The position numbers and the translations under genes are program-made. Shown in pieces: positions 1 to 6,000 of a stretch of DNA of 6,817 nt. The notes below the pieces were generated by a model. It made no database searches. It was not told the origin of the DNA and saw nothing but the letters and a program-made list of their open reading frames with translations. The stretch is from Desulfobacteraceae bacterium (GTDB lineage: Bacteria > Desulfobacterota > DSM-4660 > Desulfatiglandales > Desulfatiglandaceae). The stretch is taken from NCBI GenBank assembly GCA_020349865.1, contig CP070700.1, forward strand, positions 356,272 through 363,088. Direction: 5' to 3'. The first letter of the stretch is position 1, and every line of letters starts with the position of its first letter.

Positions 1-26
1 GCTATGATTTTATCCGTTTTTGCCTA

Positions 27-132
27 GGTTACATCTTAAATATTTGCTTCGTAGAAAATAACATGTAACAAGCGATATTAAATTATATTTCAATAGGTTA
101 ATAGGATTTATATTTAATTTTAAGATGTGACC
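27..132. repeat. 14-bp inverted repeat flanking an AT-rich core
   Basis: GGTTACATCTTAAA at 27-40 is matched by TTTAAGATGTGACC at 119-132. The arms pair over 14 positions, 13 by Watson-Crick pairs and one by a G-T wobble (30 with 129). The 78 bases between are strongly AT-rich. The shape fits the ends of a very small non-autonomous element or a cruciform. No clear target-site duplication is visible, so the mobile-element reading is inference. Confidence 0.5.
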
Positions 133-148
133 CTTAATCCCCCGAACG

Positions 149-170
149 GCCGGAATCTTCTGTTTCCGGC
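149..170. other. GC-rich hairpin
   Basis: GCCGGAA (149-155) and TTCCGGC (164-170) form a perfect 7-bp stem around an 8-base loop. Neither strand has a T-run just after the stem, so it is not a good intrinsic terminator. It lies 17 bases to the right of the AT-rich inverted repeat. Role unknown. Confidence 0.45.
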
Positions 171-723
171 TCTGTTAAACCCCTTTCTGTGCCTGATTCA
201 GGTGCCGCGTTGAGGTTTCGTCCAAAGCGTGAATGAGCGATTCTTGAGCATCTGTCAACCTTTATTTTGTTGTCGTCGGTTCATCGCCTTTCGTGATTGA
301 GGCTGTTGCCGTTCATGTAAACTACTTCTAAAGTGCAATCTTTGTTCCTGAGGGCATAAGCGGCTTCTTATATCGGTATTTCATGTGATTATAAGGAGTT
401 AGTAAAATTGGGGCGCGTGGCAACAAGGGAGTCAATGGGTGTAGATGTGCAACGAATTTCAACTGTCTCCAAGGCTTCCTGTTGAGACCTTGATGAGGTA
501 GCAGCTGGAAACATTTATCTGGAGCGCCTGTGGAAGTATGAAACCATGTTTCGTTCAGGGTAAAACCGTTGCACACTCCCTGCCTTGTGCGAAATGCCTT
601 TCCCCCTGACTTCATATAGCTTGCCACACACGTGAAACAAGAACCAAAAAATTTTATTGAATATATGTAACTAATACCATACGATTGCCTATACTGTCCT
701 CAAATTTTTATTAACCCAAAAAT

Positions 724-730
724 AGGAGGT
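724..730 (+). promoter_or_regulatory. Strong Shine-Dalgarno site of the recombinase
   Basis: AGGAGGT lies 5 bases before the ATG at 736. This near-ideal ribosome binding site fixes the original start at 736 and argues against the internal GTG at 1022, which opens the longest intact frame but has no such site. Confidence 0.8.
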
Positions 731-735
731 GCCTC

Positions 736-1573
736 ATGAAAGTATCACAGGCGATCAATTATTGTATAGAGTATCAAAGAATGAATTGTAAAAAAAAATA
801 CCATTAAGACCTATCAGCATGTTCTATCCAGATTCGGTAGCGATTTTGGTGACAGGGAACTGGACTCCATAACCCCGGATGAAGTCCTGTCGTTTCTGAC
901 CCAACTCACGGAAGGGGCCAAGCAATCAACCAAGAGAACCCGTTATGTTGGTCTCGCATCATTTTTCAATTTCATTAAGAATACTACCAACTCCAAATTT
1001 CAAAATCCTTGCGATGTTCCGGTGCTGAGAAAGCTCTTCAGATGTCCCGCAAGTACTCAGTGGACTATTTTGGAAAAGGACGTAGTTGACGAGATCATCT
1101 TCAGGACATCAAAGCCAAGAAATCGCCTCATGCTGGAACTTATGGCACGGGGAGGCATGAGAGTCAGTGAAGTCCTGAATCTGACCGCTGCCGATGTTGC
1201 AGGGAGGAAATTGATACTCAGGCAACCCAAAAGCGGTAGGGAAGCCGAAGTCGTCTTTATTCCCCAAAAGGTGGCGGATCGACTCACAGAATACATCAAA
1301 GCAAAGGAAATCAGCCCCAGTCAACGAATATTCCCGATAACCTATGCAGCGGCAAGGGCAGTTGTCAAAAAGGCAGGTGGTCTGGTCGGTATCAACCTAA
1401 GGTCTCATGACCTCAGGAGACACGCTGCGACCTATGCATCACGGGCAGGTACTCCAATAGAGATTGTCAGCAAGGTGATTCTAAGGCACGCTAATCTATC
1501 AACGACCCAAAGGTATCTGGGAAAGGTCAGTGACGCCGAGGCCATGAGGTGGATTGAGAATCTGTACGGATAG
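736..1573 (+). pseudogene. Tyrosine recombinase/integrase, frameshifted at an A9 run
   Basis: Site-specific recombinase of the XerC/D-like tyrosine family, which cuts and rejoins DNA through a phosphotyrosine intermediate. From ATG 736 the frame runs to a stop at 805-807, just after nine A's at 790-798. Removing one A joins it to the second frame, which is open to the stop at 1571-1573 and gives a protein of about 278 residues. The first ~90 residues would be the SAM-like core-binding domain and the rest the catalytic domain. All six family residues are visible, in reconstructed numbering: R142 (GGMRVSEVL), K165 (PKSG), H224 and R227 (HDLRRH), H251 (LRHANL) and nucleophile Y260 (TQRYLG). Only the single-base excess disrupts it, so the gene is newly broken, rescued by slippage, or a sequencing error. 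An intact frame from GTG 1022 would lack most of the core-binding domain. No att site or cargo is identifiable. Confidence 0.88.
790..798 (+). other. A9 homopolymer at the recombinase frameshift
   Basis: Nine consecutive A's. Read as eight, the frame continues K-K-N-T-I-K-T-Y into the rest of the recombinase; read as nine, translation ends two codons later. Homopolymers of this length are known sites of RNA polymerase slippage, of phase variation and of sequencing error, and the sequence alone cannot tell these apart. Confidence 0.8.
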
Positions 1574-1587
1574 TCAAGAAGAGAACC

Positions 1588-1615
1588 AGGGTGAGGCCAT
1601 AACAAGCTTCACCCT
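1588..1615 (+). other. Stem-loop after the recombinase
   Basis: AGGGTGAGGC (1588-1597) pairs with GCTTCACCCT (1606-1615): ten pairs, one a G-T wobble, with an 8-base loop. It begins 15 bases after the recombinase stop, where a terminator would be expected, but AACAAGG follows rather than a T-run. It could be a weak or factor-dependent terminator, a transcript-stabilising hairpin, or a recombination-related site. Confidence 0.45.
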
Positions 1616-1694
1616 AACAAGGACTGTACAGGTATCGGTTGGGAATCTAAACCTTTTGTGCTCTTAAGTTGCTTCCATCGATAGCAGGTATCCC

Positions 1695-2021
1695 CTATTC
1701 CGAAACCGACGTACTCGCCCTAAACTCCGCCCCTTCCGAGGTATTACTAAACAAAATCCAATATCCCTTTCCCGGTTCCTATAGTTGTGATCCAGGCACC
1801 CGTGTATAGCCCTTGCCTTGAGCATAACCATAGATCACATCAATCTTGCCGTTTGTGACCGTCTTGTCGGCTGGCGATGAAAACCCCCCGATCATATGCC
1901 AGCCATCTGTCACTGGCATGATATATTCCGTTATCGCCGTTCCCCTTATTAAATACGATTGTGGGTTATCTAATAAAATCCAATACTCCATACTGCAACA
2001 CGGAACATACATCGTAACCAC
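1695..2021 (-). pseudogene. Decayed C-terminal fragment of a secreted repeat protein
   Basis: On the minus strand a frame of 80 codons (2021-1779) reads MEYWILLDNPQSYLI, VTDGWHMIGGFSSPA, then GKIDVIYGYAQGKGYTRV. It meets a TAG at 1781-1779, but the same frame carries on as EPGKGYWILFSNTSEGAEF and ends at a second TAG (1697-1695). The two YWIL blocks are copies of one repeat. I recognise the pattern (GWHMIGG, IDVIYGY, EPGKGYWIL) from the C-terminal parts of large extracellular proteins of deltaproteobacteria; its function is not established to my knowledge. The premature stop, the poor match just before the first YWIL (PCCSME in place of an expected PGKG-like segment) and the missing upstream part show a remnant. 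There is no signal peptide and no ribosome binding site. Confidence 0.65.
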
Positions 2022-2045
2022 TTGGTATCGATTCTGTGAAGATCT

Positions 2046-2076
2046 AAAAAAAGAGAGGTAAAAAGCTATCCCTCCC
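2046..2076 (-). terminator. Intrinsic terminator of the toxin-antitoxin operon
   Basis: Read on the minus strand, GGGAGG (2076-2071) and CCTCTC (2058-2053) form a 6-bp stem with one G-T wobble around a 12-base loop, followed at once by seven T's (2052-2046). The upstream arm overlaps the last codons of the HEPN gene. Its place at the end of the four-gene run supports the call; the stem is modest. Confidence 0.6.
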
Positions 2077-2470
2077 TGCCCAAATACAAAAGCACGTTAT
2101 CATAAATATTTTTTGCAATTTTCAAGACTTCAGCAGCCTCTTCTTTCGAAGGAAAACCGGAAGGTAGCAAACCCAGGCCGCTCGGGTATCTTGTGTCGAT
2201 GTAGATATCATCCACGAGGTTCAGGGCGTCCTCATCAATTTTGAATTCCAGTTCTATATTTTCAGTGATTACTCCAAACAAACGAACAACACTGTGTATC
2301 TTTGGGACTTGAATCTCATGCTCCTCAAGGATTGCCTTCAAACATTTTTCAATGCATTGCTGGCAATGAAAGAGTACAATATTGGCGATATATTCATTCT
2401 CAAGGAGACTTTTCGCCGCTTCAAGGTCTCTATCAGCAAATGCTATCCAAGATTTCGTTCCCTCTTTCAT
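2066..2470 (-). CDS. HEPN-domain protein, partner of the nucleotidyltransferase
   Basis: A 134-residue, mostly helical protein of the HEPN family (PF05168-like). The signature helix FHCQQCIEKCLKAIL lies at residues 34-48, where most relatives have FHAQQAxEKALKA; IHSVVRL follows at 59-65, then DTRYP at 92-96. In HEPN/MNT pairs the HEPN protein is typically an RNase toxin or RNA-binding protein, and the nucleotidyltransferase neutralises it by adding AMP. The RNase motif of the best-studied HepT proteins (R, 4-6 residues, then H) is not visible, so ribonuclease activity should not be assumed. The start overlaps the stop of the upstream gene as ATGA (2470-2467), implying translational coupling. 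It is the last gene of the four-gene minus-strand run. Family is secure; toxin role is inference. Confidence 0.85.
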   Translation of the reverse strand: MKEGTKSWIAFADRDLEAAKSLLENEYIANIVLFHCQQCIEKCLKAILEEHEIQVPKIHSVVRLFGVITENIELEFKIDEDALNLVDDIYIDTRYPSGLGLLPSGFPSKEEAAEVLKIAKNIYDNVLLYLGREG

Positions 2471-2796
2471 AAAAGATCGATACCCTTTTCTTCTATAGCT
2501 TTAATAAATGAAGTCTTTGAAGCTTTAAGGAATGCCCACTCACCTTTGGTGTAAACAATAAGATCAATGGGATATTTTTTTCTTATTTCCAAAAGTCGTT
2601 TAGAGATAGAATTTTTATTCCTTAAGTAATCCCTATAACTTTTACTCATACCTTCGCTGTCAGATACAATGACCAAATCGATATCGCTATCAGCATAAGG
2701 CGTGCCGTATGCATGAGATCCGAACAGAATTATCTTATGCAGCTTTTCTTTTTTCAAGCATTGCAATATTTCATCTTTTATCTTTTTAGCCAGCAT
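2467..2796 (-). CDS. Minimal nucleotidyltransferase (MNT, MntA-like)
   Basis: A 109-residue pol-beta-type nucleotidyltransferase. The family motif GS-x10-DxD is present: G26-S27 in LFGSHAYG, then D38 and D40 in SDIDLVIV, with the third metal-binding Asp probably D78 in PIDLIVY. Such small enzymes are antitoxins of HEPN partners, in known cases transferring AMP to a tyrosine of the toxin. I chose ATG 2796-2794 because the family begins about 25 residues before GS and an AAAGG site lies nearby upstream; the longer frame to 2982 would run inside vapC in another frame. It follows vapC by 46 bases and overlaps the HEPN gene by 4 bases (ATGA). The direct neighbour and motif make the MNT call strong; the AMP-transfer reaction is inferred from the family. 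Confidence 0.88.
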   Translation of the reverse strand: MLAKKIKDEILQCLKKEKLHKIILFGSHAYGTPYADSDIDLVIVSDSEGMSKSYRDYLRNKNSISKRLLEIRKKYPIDLIVYTKGEWAFLKASKTSFIKAIEEKGIDLL

Positions 2797-2842
2797 GTTA
2801 TATACCTTTCTATCGCAGTGGCGTGATACAGATGGCAGGCAA

Positions 2843-3298
2843 TCAGCGGGCGAGTGCCTTGAGACAATCTTCATACCCGGCCAACGCGGGAAAATACTTC
2901 GTGTATATACCTCTGTCTCTGGTAAGAATGGCACTGCACTTTGCTGAAGCAAACCCTCCAATATAAAAATCTGACAAGACATGCTCTTTGAGATTCAGCT
3001 TCTGGCCACACTGAGGACATTTTACTTTTGTTTTTCGTTTTAAGTATCTCACCCATGCTTGTGCTGCGGCAATGACAGAATCGACGCCAAGCGATTCTAT
3101 CGCAATTTTGTGTTCCTCTAAAAACTCGCCCAATAGCTTGGTGTTTCCTTTAAACTGGGGCATAAGTTCGGCAAATACCACCGAGGGGGCAACCAGATTC
3201 TCTCTTCTTGCGAGAGCAGTGTACAACTTGTCCTGAAATCTTCTAAATTCATCTTTCAAGATATCAAGCAGGATAGTTGTATCTACACACACTCTCAA
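2843..3298 (-). CDS. vapC: PIN-domain endoribonuclease toxin with CPxCG insert (VapC-like)
   Basis: A 151-residue PIN-domain protein, the toxin half of a VapBC pair; VapC toxins are Mg2+-dependent RNases that usually cut tRNA or rRNA. The acidic residues expected are present: D6 (CVDTTIL), E44 (FAEL), D110 (LSDFYIGG) and D128 (LTRDRG). It is longer than a minimal VapC, because residues ~87-106 insert a basic stretch and CPQCG (C94, C97) resembling half of a zinc ribbon, with H106 or C121 as possible further ligands. I have seen this CPxCG insertion in other PIN proteins of this type. The start is TTG (3298-3296), sharing TTGA with the vapB stop, so translation is probably coupled to the antitoxin. 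MNT and HEPN genes follow on the same strand. Confidence 0.88.
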   Translation of the reverse strand: MRVCVDTTILLDILKDEFRRFQDKLYTALARRENLVAPSVVFAELMPQFKGNTKLLGEFLEEHKIAIESLGVDSVIAAAQAWVRYLKRKTKVKCPQCGQKLNLKEHVLSDFYIGGFASAKCSAILTRDRGIYTKYFPALAGYEDCLKALAR

Positions 3299-3522
3299 TT
3301 TACTTTGCCCCTGACTTCATCCATATATTCGATTGTTGTCGGTCTCCCCTTGAACCTTCCACGCCACTTCCTCTTAACCATTTCGATTGGGTCAACAACA
3401 AGCACATATTTTTGTCCCTCTTTTGTGATATCGACTTCAGTTCCGGGAACGATACCCAGATCCTTCCTAACCTTTACAGGTATGGTGACTTGATATTTGG
3501 CAGTTACTTTAGACAATCCCAT
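3295..3522 (-). CDS. vapB: AbrB/MazE-type antitoxin (VapB-like)
   Basis: A 75-residue SpoVT/AbrB-type DNA-binding antitoxin. Residues 3-43 carry the swapped-hairpin barrel pattern: LSKVTAKYQVTIPVKVRKDL, then PGTEVDI and KYVLVVD. The C-terminal part (about 48-75, WRGRFKGRPTTIEYMDE) is the kind of tail that wraps the toxin. VapB binds VapC and the pair represses its own promoter. The stop overlaps the TTG start of vapC by 4 bases. AGGAGG (3530-3525) lies only 2 bases before ATG 3522, unusually close; the TTG two codons on (3516-3514) sits 8 bases away, so true translation may begin there with SKVTAKYQ. A strong promoter and an inverted-repeat operator stand immediately upstream. Confidence 0.9.
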   Translation of the reverse strand: MGLSKVTAKYQVTIPVKVRKDLGIVPGTEVDITKEGQKYVLVVDPIEMVKRKWRGRFKGRPTTIEYMDEVRGKVN

Positions 3523-3529
3523 TGCCTCC

Positions 3530-3565
3530 TAAGGTATACTTTGTATTATTTTTCAGTATACCTTA
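3530..3565. promoter_or_regulatory. Inverted-repeat operator, probably for VapBC autoregulation
   Basis: TAAGGTATACT (3530-3540) and AGTATACCTTA (3555-3565) are exact 11-bp inverted copies 14 bases apart, centre to centre 25 bp, close to two and a half helical turns. Each arm also holds the palindrome GTATAC, so each may bind a dimer. One arm covers the -10 box of the vapB promoter; the other lies in the leader and reaches the Shine-Dalgarno site. Binding by the VapBC complex is inferred from the family. Confidence 0.75.
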
Positions 3566-3583
3566 TGCTTGATCGCCTGTCAA
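3555..3583 (-). promoter_or_regulatory. Near-consensus sigma-70 promoter of the toxin-antitoxin operon
   Basis: Read on the minus strand: TTGACA (3583-3578, perfect -35), a 17-base spacer, then TATACT (3560-3555, -10, 5 of 6). The expected start of transcription is near 3548, about 26 bases before the vapB ATG. The -10 lies inside one arm of the operator repeat, so a bound repressor would block polymerase. A promoter this strong fits a gene pair that depends on tight self-repression. Confidence 0.85.
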
Positions 3584-3689
3584 TTTCTTTTTCTTCGTCG
3601 CAACTTACAAATGGAAGTCCCATTTCTGTCAAGAAAAAAATGAAAAAAATTTTAAAAATGTGGGATATTGCCGAAACCCTTCTTGCAGG

Positions 3690-3719
3690 TTGACTTTTAT
3701 CCGTATATTGTGACATTAT
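3690..3719 (+). promoter_or_regulatory. Candidate sigma-70 promoter of the histidine kinase operon
   Basis: TTGACT (3690-3695, 5 of 6 at -35), an 18-base spacer and CATTAT (3714-3719, 4 of 6 at -10). It points toward the kinase and would give a leader of about 50-65 bases. A moderate match in AT-rich DNA, so only a candidate. It is separated by about 105 bases from the divergent vapB promoter. Confidence 0.4.
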
Positions 3720-3776
3720 CCTAACCTTAAAAGAGTCTAGCCTTACTTCTCGCAATTTTTTTTCATTTTTTCTTGA

Positions 3777-4517
3777 TTGGAAATTATCGTGCAAAAGAAG
3801 TCTTCTGGTTATGATGAAACATCGCTGAGTTCGGAACGGCTGGCGGCCGCAGGAAAGATAGCCAGCGAAGTGGCCCATGAATTAAATACGCCACTGGGAG
3901 GCATTTTGATATACGGTCACCTTCTCCTGGAAGATATGCCGGAAGATCACCCACATAGGGAAAATATCATCAAGATTATCAAATTAGCCAACCGGTGCAA
4001 GGTGATTGTAAGGGGACTGCTTGATTTTGCCCACCAGGAGACGCTGTCTGTGAAGAAAATTCAAGTGAATCAAGTGGTCACAAGTACCGTTTATTTTATG
4101 GAACGTCATGTGCTCTTGAAAAATATCCGGATCGTATATGAGTTGGACCCGGATCTTCCCGAAATACTTGCGGATGAAAATAAGCTGGAGCAACTTTTTG
4201 TTAATTTTATCATCAACGCGGGTGAAGCCATGAGTAATGCGGGGACGTTAGTCCTGCGTACGAGGGCTGATCCAGATAGAAGCGGCGTTCTCATCATGTT
4301 TTCAGACACCGGTTGCGGTATCCCCAAAAAACATCTCCACCGTATTTTTGAGCCTTTTTTTACGACCAAAGCACGAGAAAAAGGGACGGGGCTGGGCCTT
4401 GCCATAAGTCACGGTATTGTGAAGCTGCATGGGGGAGATATCCAGGTGGAAAGTGAGGAGGGAAAAGGCACGACGTTTAAAATTTTTTTACCGATTTCTC
4501 ATAAAAAAACAGGCTAA
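3777..4517 (+). CDS. Cytosolic sensor-less histidine kinase
   Basis: A 246-residue histidine kinase made of the transmitter core only. HisKA comes first, with the phosphorylated histidine at H34 in SEVAHELNTPLGG, then the HATPase domain: N-box around N147 (FIINAGEAM), G1 box DTGCGIP (177-183), F-box FEPFFTTK (191-198) and G2 box GTGLGLAI (203-210). All are intact. There is no transmembrane segment and no PAS, HAMP or other input domain, although kinases with this core usually have one, so the signal must come from a partner or the 5' part was lost. A stop lies directly upstream (3774-3776). The start is TTG 3777 or GTG 3789; GGAA (3779-3782) is a weak site for the latter. The likely target is the regulator 5 bases downstream. 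Confidence 0.9.
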   Translation: MEIIVQKKSSGYDETSLSSERLAAAGKIASEVAHELNTPLGGILIYGHLLLEDMPEDHPHRENIIKIIKLANRCKVIVRGLLDFAHQETLSVKKIQVNQVVTSTVYFMERHVLLKNIRIVYELDPDLPEILADENKLEQLFVNFIINAGEAMSNAGTLVLRTRADPDRSGVLIMFSDTGCGIPKKHLHRIFEPFFTTKAREKGTGLGLAISHGIVKLHGGDIQVESEEGKGTTFKIFLPISHKKTG

Positions 4518-4522
4518 AACTT

Positions 4523-5872
4523 TTGGAAACCAGAATCAACATATTGGTGATTGATGATGACGCCGCCATGAGAGATGCTTGCTTTCAGGCACTCACCAGG
4601 AGCGGACACGACGTCATGTTGGCCAAGAATGGCCAGGAAGGGATGGCGCTCTTAGACAAGTGGGCCTTTGCTGTCATATTCCTTGATCTCCAATTCCCCA
4701 ATGAAGATGGCATGAAAATTCTGCAACAGATCAAAGCACAGGATCCAGAGGCGGCAGTGGTCATTATTACAGGCCATGGTACGATTCAGACAGCGGTAAA
4801 GGCAATCAAGTTGGGAGCTTTTGAATTCCTGACCAAGCCTTTTACGCCGAATGAACTTCGGCGAACAGTCGAGCGCGCTTTTAAGAGCCGCCAACTGAAC
4901 ATAGAAAATGTGATCCTAAAGCAAACATTAAAAGAAAAAGAAAAGAAAAAAGAAGAGATCATCAGCCAAAGTCCCTCGATGACCAAGGTAAAAGAGATGA
5001 TCAAAATGGTGGCGCCCACGGACAGTACAGTGCTGATTCAAGGGGAAAGTGGTACAGGAAAAGGGTTGGTCGCCCGTAAACTTCATGCCATGAGTCCTCG
5101 GCGGGATCATCCCTTTGTTGTTATGGACTGTGGTTCTCTTGTCAGCACACTGTTTGAAAGTGAGCTGTTCGGCCACGTGAAAGGTGCATTTACAGGGGCT
5201 GACACCACCCAATACGGCAAGTTCGAAATGGCCAATGGTGGAACCATCTTTTTTGATGAGATCGCCAATATCAATCTGGACATTCAGGCAAAGTTGTTAA
5301 AGGTGGTAGAAGAAAAAGCCATTTCCAAGGTGGGGAGCCATAGGGTAATTAAGGTAGATACCCGTATTATTGCTGCTTCCAACAAGGACCTTCAGAGAGC
5401 AATTCGCAAGGGATTATTCAGGGAAGACCTTTTCTTTCGATTAAACGTGGTCTCCATTCATCTCCCTCCGCTTCGTGATCGCAAGGTGGATATCCCACTC
5501 CTGGTGGACCATTTCCTCGATATCTATAGCGCCAAACAAGGAAAGACGATGTATGGTGTTTCCAAAGAGGCCCTTGCTGCTATGGAGAATTATGCGTGGC
5601 CTGGCAATGTGCGGGAACTGGAAAATATGATCGAGCGACTGGTTATCTTTGCCCGTGGCGAAACGATTACCTTCCAAGATTTTATATATTCAAATACCAC
5701 ATTTTCTGGGATATCTCCTCCTGAGGCGATCACGCTGGAAGAGGCAGAGCGTCAACATATCGGCAAGATGCTGGAACGATTCAATCGCAATATAACCAAG
5801 ACAGCAGAAGCCCTTGGTATTGATAGAAAGACCCTTCGAGCAAAGATAAAAAAATACAGCCTTGTTGTATGA
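4523..5872 (+). CDS. NtrC-family sigma-54-dependent response regulator
   Basis: A 449-residue activator with the three-domain NtrC plan. Receiver (~6-120): acidic pocket D11-D13, phosphorylated D55 (FLDLQFP), T83 and K105 (LTKPF). A lysine- and glutamate-rich linker (~134-147) is followed by the AAA+ domain (~150-380): Walker A GESGTGKG (174-181), the sigma-54 contact loop GAFTGA (221-226), Walker B FFDE (243-246) and the NVRELEN motif (362-368). A Fis-type helix-turn-helix lies near 424-445 ([18 protein letters not shown]). Phosphorylation should drive oligomerisation and ATP-dependent opening of sigma-54 promoters. Start TTG 4523 puts ILVIDDD at the normal place; the binding site before it is weak, and translation may be coupled to the kinase, which ends 5 bases earlier. 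Target genes are unknown. The receiver and GAFTGA loop look fully functional. Confidence 0.95.
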   Translation: METRINILVIDDDAAMRDACFQALTRSGHDVMLAKNGQEGMALLDKWAFAVIFLDLQFPNEDGMKILQQIKAQDPEAAVVIITGHGTIQTAVKAIKLGAFEFLTKPFTPNELRRTVERAFKSRQLNIENVILKQTLKEKEKKKEEIISQSPSMTKVKEMIKMVAPTDSTVLIQGESGTGKGLVARKLHAMSPRRDHPFVVMDCGSLVSTLFESELFGHVKGAFTGADTTQYGKFEMANGGTIFFDEIANINLDIQAKLLKVVEEKAISKVGSHRVIKVDTRIIAASNKDLQRAIRKGLFREDLFFRLNVVSIHLPPLRDRKVDIPLLVDHFLDIYSAKQGKTMYGVSKEALAAMENYAWPGNVRELENMIERLVIFARGETITFQDFIYSNTTFSGISPPEAITLEEAERQHIGKMLERFNRNITKTAEALGIDRKTLRAKIKKYSLVV

Positions 5873-6000
5873 GATGTTGCGAGTTGCGGGTTTTATAACC
5901 TTTTGAATATCGAATCTTGAACAAGAAATATTGAATGTCGAAGGAAAACAGACAAACAAGGGGGGCGTGACTCGCAACCCGTACAATTGGAGTAACCACA
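5873..6000. repeat. Repeat-like intergenic spacer before queD
   Basis: Between the regulator and queD lies a 128-base spacer. GTTGCGAGT (5876-5884) and ACTCGCAAC (5970-5978) are exact inverted copies bounding most of it. Inside are TCGAA words (5910-5914, 5938-5942), the near-palindrome TCTTGAACAAGA (5915-5926) and flanking AATAT/ATATT. The layout recalls short dispersed repeats I associate with deltaproteobacterial intergenic regions. GGAG (5989-5992), 8 bases before the queD ATG, is its ribosome binding site. No sigma-54 element is seen here. Confidence 0.5.

Larger units (their letters stand above)
1..735. other. Long non-coding or decayed leader region
   Basis: No convincing gene is seen in this 735-base stretch. 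Bases 1-132 are very AT-rich and bounded by an inverted repeat; 133-330 has more balanced composition and carries a short GC-rich hairpin. On the minus strand there are open stretches (a 99-codon frame at 627-328, and a shorter one ending near base 135 that reads like ordinary protein, with GTERGLTEPETEDSG near its end). None has a ribosome binding site or recognisable domain, and stops separate them, so they may be relics of one decayed minus-strand gene or chance. The last 100 bases before the recombinase are AT-rich and may hold its promoter; a TATACT box at 690-695 has no good -35 partner. Confidence 0.5.

Noticed and set aside
133..330. Group II intron end, because GAGCCGGAA...TTCCGGC on the minus strand resembles part of domain V
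   Set aside because: The stem is too short, lacks the AGC/bulge layout of domain V, and no reverse transcriptase is nearby.
328..627. 99-residue open frame on the minus strand
   Set aside because: No ribosome site, no recognised domain and low-complexity, proline-rich stretches; kept only as a possible relic in the description of 1-735.
1141..1157. Sigma-54-like TGGCACG inside the recombinase
   Set aside because: The -12 GC is one base out of register and the site is within coding sequence.
1022..1573. Recombinase read as an intact 183-residue gene from GTG 1022
   Set aside because: It lacks the core-binding domain, has no ribosome site, and the coding frame clearly continues upstream to the A9 run with a strong start at 736.
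1588..1625. Integron attC-like site, from the paired arms and TAACAA words
   Set aside because: The recombinase shows no sign of the IntI-specific insertion, and no gene cassette array or GTTRRRY core follows.
2797..2982. N-terminal extension of the nucleotidyltransferase to give 171 residues
   Set aside because: It would lie mostly inside vapC in another frame, has no family resemblance, and the internal ATG at 2796 has a ribosome site and the normal length before the GS motif.
3277..3693. 138-codon open frame on the plus strand over vapB
   Set aside because: It is antisense to vapB and its promoter region, and its composition is not protein-like; vapB is secure by motif and overlap with vapC.
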